DNA from: Idiomarina aminovorans
Lineage (GTDB): Bacteria; Pseudomonadota; Gammaproteobacteria; Enterobacterales; Alteromonadaceae
Assembly (NCBI RefSeq): GCF_023155095.1
Contig: NZ_JAKNDA010000001.1
Location: 620,001-684,000, forward strand
Direction: 5' to 3'
DNA: 64,000 bases
Every line of letters starts with the position of its first letter. Positions within the stretch are counted from its first letter, which is position 1. The position numbers and the translations under genes were made by a program. Below, in pieces: positions 19,245-28,091 of this stretch. The notes under the pieces are model-generated. The model searched no databases, was not told where the DNA came from, and worked only from the letters and a program-made list of their open reading frames with translations.

Positions 19245-20063
19245 ATGTTGATGCCTATGTTAAAGAAAATTATTTTTGCAAGTGCTGTTGTTGCCTTAAC
19301 CGGCTGTATTGAAAGCAAACTGACGGTGCGGCAGATCTGCGAGTCTTCGCCCGCTTTGTGTAATGACTTAAACGACGACAACTGGTGCAATTCAGAGCGT
19401 CGGCAACTTGTTTTCAGTCGTTATGAGCGTCAACAAAACGATACGAACGAAACCCAGTATTTTTTAATGCGAGACTTACAGGAATATGCTCAATGCATAG
19501 AGTTAGCCTCAACAATTGAGCATAAAAAACTAAAGCAAAAACAGTCAAACCGCATTGAAGCTTTTATTAACTCACAGAAAAATATTAAACAACTCGCCGA
19601 TAAAACCGCTGACTCCGAACACCCGCTTTGGCTGTATTGGCACTGGTCGAACCGGGGTAATGAGGAAGCGCTGCAGGAACTGCTTGCTTTAGAAGGAACC
19701 GCTAAGCTAGAAAAACCTGAACTCAAACTGGCATTAGCGACCTACTACACTAAGCATAACTCGCAAAAAACATTCGAGCTTCTTTACAGCGCTCTCAGGC
19801 TTTATGGTCCGGGTGATCGCATTAACCCTGAAATACCATCAACGTTGGTTTCTATGTATCTCAAACAAGGTAATAGTTCTGAAGCCTATGTCTGGTCTCA
19901 GGTTGCCTGGCAATTTGGTCAGGACAACCTTGAAAAAAACAGTATGAAAAATATTATCAACGCCAGCGATACGCAATACGAACAGTGGGATGAACGCGCG
20001 GAATCTATCGTCGATAAAATTAAAAGCGGTAATTTCCGTGGCTATCATTCGTCCTCTTCATGA
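19245..20063 (+). CDS. DUF2989 family lipoprotein
   Basis: A probable outer- or inner-membrane lipoprotein of unknown function. It starts with a short signal peptide ending in the lipobox VALTGC, then TVRQICESSPALCNDLNDDNWC, a Cys-rich motif I associate with DUF2989. Residues about 120-240 look like helical repeats of the TPR type (ALATYYTKHNSQKTFELLYSALRLYG, EAYVWSQVAWQFGQDNL). Three in-frame ATGs (19245, 19251, 19257) compete as starts; none has a strong ribosome site, and 19257 gives the most standard signal peptide. Its last 19 bp overlap the 3' end of msrB on the opposite strand. Confidence 0.75.
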   Translation: MLMPMLKKIIFASAVVALTGCIESKLTVRQICESSPALCNDLNDDNWCNSERRQLVFSRYERQQNDTNETQYFLMRDLQEYAQCIELASTIEHKKLKQKQSNRIEAFINSQKNIKQLADKTADSEHPLWLYWHWSNRGNEEALQELLALEGTAKLEKPELKLALATYYTKHNSQKTFELLYSALRLYGPGDRINPEIPSTLVSMYLKQGNSSEAYVWSQVAWQFGQDNLEKNSMKNIINASDTQYEQWDERAESIVDKIKSGNFRGYHSSSS

Positions 20064-20446
20064 CGCATAGAAAGCGAGTTAACGCAGTAACGCTGTCCGG
20101 TTTGCGTGGGGCCATCGTCAAAAACATGGCCCAAATGCCCTCTGCACCGGCTGCACACTATTTCTGTACGCGCCATGCCATGGCTTGAGTCCTCAACATA
20201 ATCAACAGCTCCTTTTATCGCTTTATCAAAACTTGGCCACCCGCAATGGGCATCAAATTGGTGATCAGCCTCAAACAATTTTTGACCACAACCAGCACAA
20301 CGATAAACGCCCTCTTTATCACAGCTTAAATATTTACCGGAAAAGGGTCGTTCTGTGCCCTTTTTCCTTAACACGTAATACGCTTCATCTCCCAGTTGCT
20401 TACGCCATTCGTCTTCCGTTTTACTACCCCATTCATTTTCATTCAT
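20045..20446 (-). CDS. msrB: Peptide-methionine (R)-S-oxide reductase MsrB
   Basis: Repairs methionine-R-sulfoxide in proteins. The 133-residue protein has the two structural zinc CxxC pairs (CAGCG and CSRCRG), the substrate segment HCGWPSFDKAI and the catalytic Cys in GQRYCVNSLSM. No signal peptide is seen, so it is cytosolic. The gene is divergent from pyk, 104 bp away, and its 3' end overlaps the convergent DUF2989 gene by 19 bp. Promoters for both pyk and msrB must lie within 20447-20550. Confidence 0.96.
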   Translation of the reverse strand: MNENEWGSKTEDEWRKQLGDEAYYVLRKKGTERPFSGKYLSCDKEGVYRCAGCGQKLFEADHQFDAHCGWPSFDKAIKGAVDYVEDSSHGMARTEIVCSRCRGHLGHVFDDGPTQTGQRYCVNSLSMRHEEDE

Positions 20447-20550
20447 ACTCAGTTAACTCCCTTATCTTTCAATCAAATGTCGTACTACTGTAACAGTGAC
20501 TGTGCTAAACTTAAGTCAATATTTAAGGTTAATTTTTGCTGAGGTTTTTA

Positions 20551-21981
20551 ATGCTTCGTCGTACCAAAATTGTGACTACTCTCGGACCGGCTACCGACTC
20601 TGAAGAAATACTCAGAGAGCTGATAAAAACCGGTGCGAATGTTGTTCGTCTGAATTTCTCTCACGGCAATGGTGACGACCACAAGCAACGCGCTTCTATG
20701 GTTAGAAAAATAGCCCGCGAACTAAAGGCTCATGTCGCTATTTTGGGTGACTTGCAAGGTCCTAAAATTCGCGTCGCGCGTTTTCAGCAACATGAAATTA
20801 CGTTATCGGTTGGCGATACGTTCATTTTAGACGCTGAACTGGAAAAAGACAGTGGTGATCAAAGCCGAGTTGGTCTGGATTATAAAGATCTACCGACAGA
20901 CGTTAACCCTGGCGATATTTTATTACTGGATGATGGACGTATTCAGTTAAAAGTTGAAGCAATTAGCGGAAGCCAGGTGAAAACAGAAGTCACCATCGGT
21001 GGTCTGCTTTCTGACAATAAAGGTATTAACCGTCAGGGTGGCGGTTTATCAGCCGCGGCATTAACTGAAAAAGATTACACAGACATTAAATTGGCCGCCG
21101 AAATTGACGTCGACTATCTCGCCGTTTCTTTCCCCCGCTCCGGCGACGACATCAATCGGGCACGTCATTTACTCCGGGAAGCCGGTGGCCAAGGTGTATT
21201 GTGTGCAAAAATAGAACGGGCAGAAGCCGTTGCCAGTGAACACGCGCTGGATGACATTATCAGAGCGTCCGATGCGGTTATGGTGGCCCGGGGCGATTTA
21301 GGTGTCGAAATTGGTGATGCGCAATTAGTCGGTAAACAAAAACAAATTATCTCGCGCGCCCGCCAATTAAACCGGGTTGTTATTACTGCAACTCAGATGA
21401 TGGAGTCGATGATTGAGAACCCCATGCCCACCCGTGCAGAGGTAATGGATGTCGCTAATGCAGTACTGGATGGCACGGATTCAGTAATGCTATCGGCAGA
21501 AACAGCCGCAGGCAACCACCCTGTAGCAACGGTAAAAGCCATGGCTGATATCTGTCTGGGTGCTGAAACTCATCCATCAGCTCAGTTGCATCATCAAGAT
21601 CTTGAAGAGATGTTCTCCAGCATTACAGAAGCTACTGCCATGTCAGCCATGTACGCTGCGACCCACCTTAATGGAGTCACGGCCATCATCGCTCTAACAG
21701 AATCTGGCTTTACGGCCAAATTGATGTCCAGAATCACCTCTCACCTGCCCATATTCTCGTTGTCGCGCCATCCACAAAGCCGTGATAAATCAGCACTTTA
21801 CCGAGGTGTTTACCCCATTGATTTTGATTCGACCCGTATTGACAATCCAATAACAGAGGCCATCAAGGTGGTTAAAAATAACGGACATATTAAAACGGGA
21901 GATTTAGTGATCTTAACTCACGGTGATGTCATGGAAACGGTTGGTTCAAGCAACACCTGTAAAATTATCGAAGTTCATTAA
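20551..21981 (+). CDS. pyk: Pyruvate kinase
   Basis: Converts phosphoenolpyruvate and ADP to pyruvate and ATP. At 476 residues it has the PykA-type start [19 protein letters not shown]. The metal-binding and catalytic segments are LRLNFSHG-like [37 protein letters not shown] and the signature [22 protein letters not shown] chose the ATG at 20551, with a GAGG ribosome site 6 bp upstream, over an in-frame TTG at 20536. The last codon overlaps the convergent DUF6279 gene by 4 bp, and its terminator lies inside that gene. Confidence 0.97.
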   Translation: MLRRTKIVTTLGPATDSEEILRELIKTGANVVRLNFSHGNGDDHKQRASMVRKIARELKAHVAILGDLQGPKIRVARFQQHEITLSVGDTFILDAELEKDSGDQSRVGLDYKDLPTDVNPGDILLLDDGRIQLKVEAISGSQVKTEVTIGGLLSDNKGINRQGGGLSAAALTEKDYTDIKLAAEIDVDYLAVSFPRSGDDINRARHLLREAGGQGVLCAKIERAEAVASEHALDDIIRASDAVMVARGDLGVEIGDAQLVGKQKQIISRARQLNRVVITATQMMESMIENPMPTRAEVMDVANAVLDGTDSVMLSAETAAGNHPVATVKAMADICLGAETHPSAQLHHQDLEEMFSSITEATAMSAMYAATHLNGVTAIIALTESGFTAKLMSRITSHLPIFSLSRHPQSRDKSALYRGVYPIDFDSTRIDNPITEAIKVVKNNGHIKTGDLVILTHGDVMETVGSSNTCKIIEVH

Positions 21982-22823
21982 CGGCTAAAGTCACTAATTA
22001 ATGAGTCCAGAAGGTCGATGTATTCATCGGCCTTTTTTATGACCTTCTTCCGCTGTTCTTGATTCAGGCTTTGATACATGCCCCACAGGAATTTTTTTCG
22101 CAACTCACTACTTTGCTGGGCTTGTTGCTGAAACTCATCAATTCTAAGTTGTTTCGGATCAAGAATTAAAGAAGATAGCCGCTTTTTATCAACGGGCTGG
22201 CTCAGCAGTGCCTTTTCAAATTCGGTCAGCCAGCTATCTCGATAACTTAACCATTGTTCACGCAGTTCGGGGGAATCTTTTACCCAGCTTCGCAGTAATT
22301 TATCTTGTTCTGGCGTTAAGTCCCCCAGAATATCTTCTAAATCTTCCTCAACGTCAGTAATACGGTCAAGCTGGCGTAAAATAGGATTTTGTTTTTTATC
22401 TTTATGCAACCGCTGATAACGCTGTTGTTGAGCTTCTTCTAAACGGTTAATAAGCTGTTCACGTTGTTCCAGGGTTAATGTAGCCAGTAAATCGGCTTCA
22501 GCTTCAACTTGTATTAAAACATTATTCCAAAACGTCCAAAGACTATCTTCAAAAGCTGAAATGTCTTCGTGTGTTAATGATTTTTTTTCGACTTTGTCCC
22601 GCAAGCTTTTTAACTCTTCCCTATACAGAGGAAGCTGTGTTTGTGCGTGCCATAAGTGCATTCTATCCACTTTTTCCGACAGTAACTCTTCTTGCTTGTC
22701 GTTTAAGTCGACATAGTCATTGACTTTCCATTCCACCAGAGTATCGGCAAATTGATAGCCTATGTTGGCTGTGCAACCTGCAATAAAAACAAAAGCGGTA
22801 AATACACCTATCAATCGATACAT
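21978..22823 (-). CDS. DUF6279 family lipoprotein
   Basis: A 281-residue predicted lipoprotein: signal peptide, lipobox FIAGC, then an almost wholly helical, highly charged mature part ([58 protein letters not shown]). This matches what I know of DUF6279. Function is unknown. It begins 2 bp after the LytTR regulator stop and is the last gene of a four-gene operon. The gene tail encodes, on the other strand, the pyk terminator. Confidence 0.78.
   Translation of the reverse strand: MYRLIGVFTAFVFIAGCTANIGYQFADTLVEWKVNDYVDLNDKQEELLSEKVDRMHLWHAQTQLPLYREELKSLRDKVEKKSLTHEDISAFEDSLWTFWNNVLIQVEAEADLLATLTLEQREQLINRLEEAQQQRYQRLHKDKKQNPILRQLDRITDVEEDLEDILGDLTPEQDKLLRSWVKDSPELREQWLSYRDSWLTEFEKALLSQPVDKKRLSSLILDPKQLRIDEFQQQAQQSSELRKKFLWGMYQSLNQEQRKKVIKKADEYIDLLDSLISDFSR
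22011..22038 (+). terminator. pyk terminator embedded in the convergent gene
   Basis: Arms AAGGTCGATG (22011-22020) and CATCGGCCTT (22025-22034), with one G-U pair, a 4-base loop and a T-run on the plus strand. It lies 30 bp past the pyk stop and entirely within the coding end of the DUF6279 lipoprotein gene. Confidence 0.85.
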
Positions 22824-22825
22824 GC

Positions 22826-23644
22826 TCAGCTCAGAATCAGTTGTTTAATACGATCTTTATAACTACGGCTTACTTTCAGTTTTTGACCATTTTTTAATTC
22901 TAAATGGTACTCGCCATTTTGTTGATTACAAAGCTTTTCAACTTGCTTGATATTGACGATGGCGGAACGATGCACACGCTGAAAGAGCTTGGGGTTAAGG
23001 TCTTGCTCAAGTTCTTTCATGGTCCTGCGCAAAATATGAGTCTCGTCGCCAGCATGAATACACATATAATCTCCGGCGGCATCAACCCACTTAATATCAT
23101 TGACAGCGACACGAGTTATCTCGCCACTGTCTTTTATCGCTATATAATCGGGGTATTCATCTGCTGTTATATTTTCTCCGGCGGCCAGTTTCTCAAGTAA
23201 TGTATTGGCATTCTGTCCGGTTACTCCAGCTACGAGGCTGATAAGTTTACTTTGTTGTTCATCGCTAATGTTTTGGTGTTCGTTGATCACACGCTTTACA
23301 CATTCAGCTAAACGCGCATCATCAACGGGTTTTAATAGGTAATCGAGTGCTCTCACCTCAAATGCTTTTATTGCATAGGTATCATAAGCTGTAACAAAAA
23401 CCACGATCGGCAACTTTTGCTTTTGCTCCTGAACCGCTTTTAACACTTCAAAGCCATTTAAGCCTGGCATTTGTATATCAAGAAAAATTAAATCAGGTTT
23501 TTGCTCTATAATGACCTCGACTGCCTCCCGACTACTTTTACACTCAGCCATCAGCTGCAGTTCGTCGAATACCTGCAGGCGGATAGCCAAACCTTTTCTG
23601 GCAAGTGACTCATCATCAACAACCAGGGTTTTCAATCGATTCAT
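22826..23644 (-). CDS. LytTR-family response regulator
   Basis: Two-component regulator of 272 residues. The receiver domain (1-120) has the acidic pocket VVDDESLAR, the phospho-Asp in LIFLDIQMPGLNGFEV, Thr in VVFVTAYDTYAIKAF and Lys in LLKPVDDARL. The C-terminal LytTR DNA-binding domain covers about residues 170-272 (KWVDAAGDYMCIHAG, LFQRVHRSAIVNI, LKVSRSYKDRI). I chose the ATG at 23644, which overlaps the kinase stop by 4 bp (ATGA), over an upstream ATG at 23689. It is the partner of the adjacent LytS-type kinase. It resembles the AlgR/LytR and YehT/YpdB group; target genes are unknown. Confidence 0.93.
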   Translation of the reverse strand: MNRLKTLVVDDESLARKGLAIRLQVFDELQLMAECKSSREAVEVIIEQKPDLIFLDIQMPGLNGFEVLKAVQEQKQKLPIVVFVTAYDTYAIKAFEVRALDYLLKPVDDARLAECVKRVINEHQNISDEQQSKLISLVAGVTGQNANTLLEKLAAGENITADEYPDYIAIKDSGEITRVAVNDIKWVDAAGDYMCIHAGDETHILRRTMKELEQDLNPKLFQRVHRSAIVNIKQVEKLCNQQNGEYHLELKNGQKLKVSRSYKDRIKQLILS

Positions 23645-24735
23645 TGCTGATTCTCCAACATTTCCAGCGGCAGAGTAAGGCGAATACACAAACCACTTTC
23701 TTCGCCTTTTAACATCTCAAACCGATACTGTTTACCGTATAAAGATTTAAGTCTTTGCCGAGTGTTATTAAGTCCAACACCGTCTTTGCGAAAGAGCTTT
23801 TCAGGATCAGTTTGTATTTTGGGACCATTATCACAAACCTCTAATACCAGATTACTCATTTCTGACCAGGAGCGGACTTTTATTTTGCCAATACCTTCAA
23901 CATTCGAAATTGCGTACTTTATCGAATTTTCAATTAGCGGTTGGCAAATAAGGCTGGGTACTAAGGCTTTTTTTGTTTCATCTGACAACTGAATATCAAT
24001 TTCAAGTTGTTCGTCAAAACGCACTTTTTCTATGTCCAAATACAAAAGCAGCGTATCTACCTCTTTCTCAAGAGTCACTTTTTTTATCGGCTCGTTATCC
24101 AATGAGAAACGTAAAAAGTGGCTCAGCTTATTCACCATCAAATTAGCTTTTTCGTTATCTTTCAATAAGATAAGAGTGGATATTGCATTGAGTGTATTAA
24201 ATAAAAAATGCGGATTAAGCTGGTATCTCAACATTTTCAACTGAGCCTGATGAGCCATAGAAGAGGCTAATAATGCCTTTTGCTTCTCCTCTTGCAGCAT
24301 CTGGTAGTACTTAATGCCAAAATATAATCCGCTCCAACTGAGAATGATATAGAATTTAGCCAGACTATTTTTTAAATAGAAAAACAGACTGTCAGGGCGA
24401 AAACCAAACTTATAAATCTCCCAGTACGTCGCATTATCGACGACAGCCCAGGCCACCGCGCTAACGTAGGAAGCGACAATTGCAATTAATACCATAAGCG
24501 GAGGTGGTATTTCCCATATCCTGCGATACAGGTACCGAAGGGGAATGGTAATTAAAAAACCGGCATAGGCTCCCAGGATAATAATAAGCGTGTAGATATC
24601 GCGCATTTCATGCATCAACGAACCTATATAATTCACTAATGCATACCCAACCCAACCACCGGCCTGTAGCAACCAGAAAAATCGGTTGCGATTATCCATT
24701 AACAATTGCCATTGCGTTTTAATTGGTTTTTTCAT
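23641..24735 (-). CDS. LytS-type membrane sensor histidine kinase
   Basis: A 364-residue kinase with four predicted membrane helices in the first ~160 residues (FFWLLQAGGWVGYALVNYIG, YTLIIILGAYAGFLITIPL, LMVLIAIVASYVSAVAWAV, FYIILSWSGLYFGIKYY). The His_kinase domain has phospho-acceptor His in RYQLNPHFLFNTLNAI, and the HATPase domain carries PLIENSIKYAI and DGVGLNNTRQRLKSLYG. There is no separate periplasmic sensor, so the signal may be sensed in the membrane. It starts 2 bp after the PilZ gene and overlaps the response regulator by 4 bp. Confidence 0.93.
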   Translation of the reverse strand: MKKPIKTQWQLLMDNRNRFFWLLQAGGWVGYALVNYIGSLMHEMRDIYTLIIILGAYAGFLITIPLRYLYRRIWEIPPPLMVLIAIVASYVSAVAWAVVDNATYWEIYKFGFRPDSLFFYLKNSLAKFYIILSWSGLYFGIKYYQMLQEEKQKALLASSMAHQAQLKMLRYQLNPHFLFNTLNAISTLILLKDNEKANLMVNKLSHFLRFSLDNEPIKKVTLEKEVDTLLLYLDIEKVRFDEQLEIDIQLSDETKKALVPSLICQPLIENSIKYAISNVEGIGKIKVRSWSEMSNLVLEVCDNGPKIQTDPEKLFRKDGVGLNNTRQRLKSLYGKQYRFEMLKGEESGLCIRLTLPLEMLENQQ

Positions 24736-24737
24736 TT

Positions 24738-25427
24738 TTATCTCGGCGACTCGAGTCGAGATAACTCTTCAATATCGACTAAGCTGCCTGAAAATAGCGA
24801 CTTCACCTGTTCTTTTTGATTTCCCATAAACTGAACGCCGAGCTCAATCTGGTCATCCACCTCTTTTATTTGCCGAACCATAGCCTTAAGGGTTAATTCA
24901 CCATTGTTTCTCTGCTCTATATTAAGCGTGATTTTGCTGCCATTTTCCCAAAGTTCGTCCACTTCTTCGTCTAACTTTTCATGCTTTAGACGACAGCCAC
25001 TTTCCGAAACATCCAATACATGGCCTTTAAACGTTTTCTCTTCACCTTTTACCGACTGACCCGAAACTGACGTTGGTAAAAATGCGTCGAAGCGACGCCC
25101 TTTCCTGATGACCCGATGCTCTACCTTGCTTGGCCATAAAATAAAAAGCATTTTTGTGGGATGGGAAATGACATAATTGACCTCACTGCGAAACGCACAA
25201 ATCTCGCCGCTTTCATTCTCCAGTACAAAACGAACAATAACCGGCGTTTTTTCGTCTAAAAGCTCTCGCGCACTATTGTATTTTTTAGCATCGGGCATAT
25301 TCACAATAACCCAACGGTCTTTTACCGCGCCGATAAACTCAGAATAAAACCGAGCCGGGACATTGGAGCTAGCCAGTTGAACTTCTATTTTTTGACCGGT
25401 AACGAGCTCTGAAATTTTACTGGACAT
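24738..25427 (-). CDS. PilZ-domain c-di-GMP-binding protein (YcgR-like)
   Basis: A 229-residue cytosolic protein. The N-terminal half (residues 5-100) resembles the YcgR-type flagellar-brake domain (GQKIEVQL, FYSEFIGAVKDRWVIV). The PilZ domain (residues about 105-215) has the RxxxR motif in IRKGRRFDAFLP and the DxSxxG motif as DVSESGCRL, so c-di-GMP binding is expected. It is the first gene of the operon with a LytS kinase, LytTR regulator and DUF6279 lipoprotein; spacing to the kinase is 2 bp. Its divergent neighbour is the M61 peptidase. Confidence 0.88.
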   Translation of the reverse strand: MSSKISELVTGQKIEVQLASSNVPARFYSEFIGAVKDRWVIVNMPDAKKYNSARELLDEKTPVIVRFVLENESGEICAFRSEVNYVISHPTKMLFILWPSKVEHRVIRKGRRFDAFLPTSVSGQSVKGEEKTFKGHVLDVSESGCRLKHEKLDEEVDELWENGSKITLNIEQRNNGELTLKAMVRQIKEVDDQIELGVQFMGNQKEQVKSLFSGSLVDIEELSRLESPR

Positions 25428-25503
25428 AAGGGTCTCTTTGAAATGAAACGATATGTTACTATGATCGCTAGTTGTCAGGCTGTGTCAAGCAAAGGAGAGT
25501 TCC

Positions 25504-27273
25504 TTGGTCGCTTACGATATAACACCCACCCATTTAAATGGGCATTTATTTAATGTCTCTCTTACCATTGAGCAACCCATGGATAAGCAAGAATTATGGT
25601 TGCCAAACTGGATCCCCGGCAGTTATTTAATACGGGATTTCAGTAAACACATTATCGGCTTACACGCCGAAAGCAATGGACGTCCGTTAACGGTTAAGCA
25701 AATAGCAAAAAACCGATGGCAACTCGAATCTTCAAGACACCCGGTTACTGTCCATTATCAGGTTTATGCCTGGGATTTATCGGTTCGCTCAGCCTACCTT
25801 GATCAATTTCAAGGCTTTTTTAATAACACCAGCTTGTGTCTGGCTGTCGAAGACCAGACCGAAGTGCCCTGCGAACTTCACCTGCATGCACCACCCCAGG
25901 CACCGGAGTGGCAAGTAGCAACCGGCATGCCGAGAAAAACCGGAAAATCTCACTCATGGGGAACCTTCCAGGCAGACAACTACGATGCACTGATTGATTA
26001 CCCTTTCTTAATGGGTGACCTAACCGTTGAAGAATTTATTGCTCATGGCATCAAGCATTCTCTGGTGTTGAGTGGACGGCATTTTGCAGATATCGCGCGC
26101 ATAACCGCCGATCTCGCCCGTATTTGTGAAACTCAGTTAAGCTTGTTTGAGGAAGCGCCTTTTCAGTCGTACACCTTTTTAACAATGGTCGTCGGTGACG
26201 GTTTTGGCGGACTGGAACACAGAAACTCCACAGCGCTGTTGTGTAGCCGCAAAGATTTAATCAGCGCGCATCAATATGACATGAACGATGACTATCAAAA
26301 CTTCCTCAGTCTCTGCTGTCATGAGTACTTTCACAGCTGGAATATAAAAACCTTAAAACCCCGGACTTTTATTCCTTATCAACTAGAACAAGAGTCTTAT
26401 ACTGAACAACTTTGGTTCTATGAGGGGATGACATCTTACTTTGATGACTACCTGCTGCATGCAAGCGGTATTATCAGTCACGAGCGTTATTTAAAATTAC
26501 TAGGCAATACCATAGCCCGCGTTGAGCGCGGTACGGGGCAATTTCAACAGAGCGTGACAGAATCAAGTTTTCTGACATGGACTAAGTTCTACCAGCAAAA
26601 CGAAAACGCCGCGAACAGTATTGTCAGTTACTATGCTAAAGGTGCGCTCATTGCACTGAGTCTGGATTTAATGTTGCGTCTTCAGTCCGGGCATAAATTA
26701 ACTTTGGCAAGAGTCATGAAGGAACTTTGGCATGAGTTCGGTAAAACCGCCGTTGGTACAGCGGATGATACTGTCCTGAGTTGGCTAAATCATTACCCCG
26801 GCATTGATGTTTCAGATTTTCTAAAAGACGCGTTATACGACAAAGTTTCACTGCCACTGGTCGAGTTATTAGAGAACTTTGGGGTAACCGTTGAAAAGCA
26901 GGTGCCCGGCGATGACAACAGTACCGGCGGGAAAGCCTCGGAACAGCCTGCTAAAGTTAATTTCGGAGCCAAATATAAAGCTTCACCGCAAGGCCTTGAG
27001 CTTATTAACGTCTATCATGATGAAAGCGCCTATCAAGCCGGTTTATCGGCTGGCGACCGGATTATTGCCATTGACCATTTACAGATAACCGATCAGTCCG
27101 TTAAATCGATTCTGGAGCGTTACCTTCCCGGCGAAACGGTAGTGGTTCATGCCTTTCGTCGTGATGAACTCATGACACTGGAGCTTACCTGGCTGGAACC
27201 CGCTAAAAGCAACTACCTTTTAAGCGTGGAGGAGCCCGATAAACTGAAAGGTTGGTTAACCCCTTCCGGTTAG
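25504..27273 (+). CDS. M61-family glycyl aminopeptidase with PDZ domain
   Basis: A 589-residue predicted zinc aminopeptidase. The zinc site is HEYFHSWNIKTLKP, with the distal Glu in WFYEGMTSYFDDYLL. The N-terminal beta domain (residues 1-170) contains WLPNWIPGSYLIRDFSKHI, which is typical of M61. A PDZ domain lies at about residues 490-570 (SAYQAGLSAGDRIIAIDHLQI). The start is a TTG at 25504 backed by a strong AAAGGAGAG ribosome site; no ATG fits upstream of the conserved N-terminus. No signal peptide is visible. The 3' end overlaps the convergent M23 gene by 4 bp. Confidence 0.9.
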   Translation: MVAYDITPTHLNGHLFNVSLTIEQPMDKQELWLPNWIPGSYLIRDFSKHIIGLHAESNGRPLTVKQIAKNRWQLESSRHPVTVHYQVYAWDLSVRSAYLDQFQGFFNNTSLCLAVEDQTEVPCELHLHAPPQAPEWQVATGMPRKTGKSHSWGTFQADNYDALIDYPFLMGDLTVEEFIAHGIKHSLVLSGRHFADIARITADLARICETQLSLFEEAPFQSYTFLTMVVGDGFGGLEHRNSTALLCSRKDLISAHQYDMNDDYQNFLSLCCHEYFHSWNIKTLKPRTFIPYQLEQESYTEQLWFYEGMTSYFDDYLLHASGIISHERYLKLLGNTIARVERGTGQFQQSVTESSFLTWTKFYQQNENAANSIVSYYAKGALIALSLDLMLRLQSGHKLTLARVMKELWHEFGKTAVGTADDTVLSWLNHYPGIDVSDFLKDALYDKVSLPLVELLENFGVTVEKQVPGDDNSTGGKASEQPAKVNFGAKYKASPQGLELINVYHDESAYQAGLSAGDRIIAIDHLQITDQSVKSILERYLPGETVVVHAFRRDELMTLELTWLEPAKSNYLLSVEEPDKLKGWLTPSG

Positions 27274-28091
27274 TCCTGATAAAGCTGGGGAAGTAACGCT
27301 GGATCCAGTCGTTCATTTCCCCAGTTAACCCGCCAGTCAAGGTGAGGACCCGTCGCACGACCTGTCGCACCAATGGCACCTATCGAGTCACCCTGCTCTA
27401 CTTTGTCGCCAACCTCAACGTGCAACTCACTTAAGTGCAAATAGGTTGTCGTTACTTTATAGCCGTGCTCGATGATTATGGTGCCGCCTGAATAAAACAA
27501 GTCAGGCTCGGCCAGAACAACGTCACCCGACCATGGTGCATGAACCGGAGTTCCGGTTGGTCCGGCAATATCTTCACCGTAATGCGGGTTACGCGGTTCA
27601 CCATTGAAAATCCGCTGACTACCATAGACACCGCTAATACGGCCCTCAGCAGGCTTAGTTACTGGTGTTAAAAAATCAGTTCGCGTGGTTTCTTTTTGCC
27701 TGGCTAACCAAACTTTCCCCGCTTCTTTTTTCGCACGTTTCACTTGCTCAGGATCGGGTGTTACGGTTTTTTGTGGCACGCCATCGACGCGGTCGATCTT
27801 ATATTCCCGAGGCTTCAGGATGAGCTCTCTTGTTATTGTCTGCTCGCCTTTTTTAATGACTAAGGTGTTTTCTAAAGGAGCTTTCCTGGGAAAACCAAAA
27901 ACAATGTAACCTTGCTCAGTAACCTGAAGTTCTTCCCCATTTAAAGTTGCACTGACACCCAGTTCAGTCTTTGCCAGAATCAATGCTCCCTGAGTTAACG
28001 GGCCTTTTATTTCCAAAGGCAGCACTTCATCCGCCAATACCGTACTTGTCCAACTCAGCAATAATACCGCAGCACAGGCTATTTTACGCAT
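27270..28091 (-). CDS. M23-family (LytM) peptidoglycan endopeptidase
   Basis: A secreted 273-residue protein with an N-terminal signal peptide (ACAAVLLLSWTSTVLA). A beta-rich region follows, then the LytM domain at about residues 150-265. The zinc ligands are visible: H and D in NPHYGEDIAGPTGTPVHAP and H in TGPHLDWRVNWG, with the catalytic His in TYLHLSE. All are intact, so it should be an active cell-wall hydrolase rather than an EnvC/NlpD-type activator (inference). The start overlaps the upstream PTPS-like gene by 8 bp. Confidence 0.9.
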   Translation of the reverse strand: MRKIACAAVLLLSWTSTVLADEVLPLEIKGPLTQGALILAKTELGVSATLNGEELQVTEQGYIVFGFPRKAPLENTLVIKKGEQTITRELILKPREYKIDRVDGVPQKTVTPDPEQVKRAKKEAGKVWLARQKETTRTDFLTPVTKPAEGRISGVYGSQRIFNGEPRNPHYGEDIAGPTGTPVHAPWSGDVVLAEPDLFYSGGTIIIEHGYKVTTTYLHLSELHVEVGDKVEQGDSIGAIGATGRATGPHLDWRVNWGNERLDPALLPQLYQD

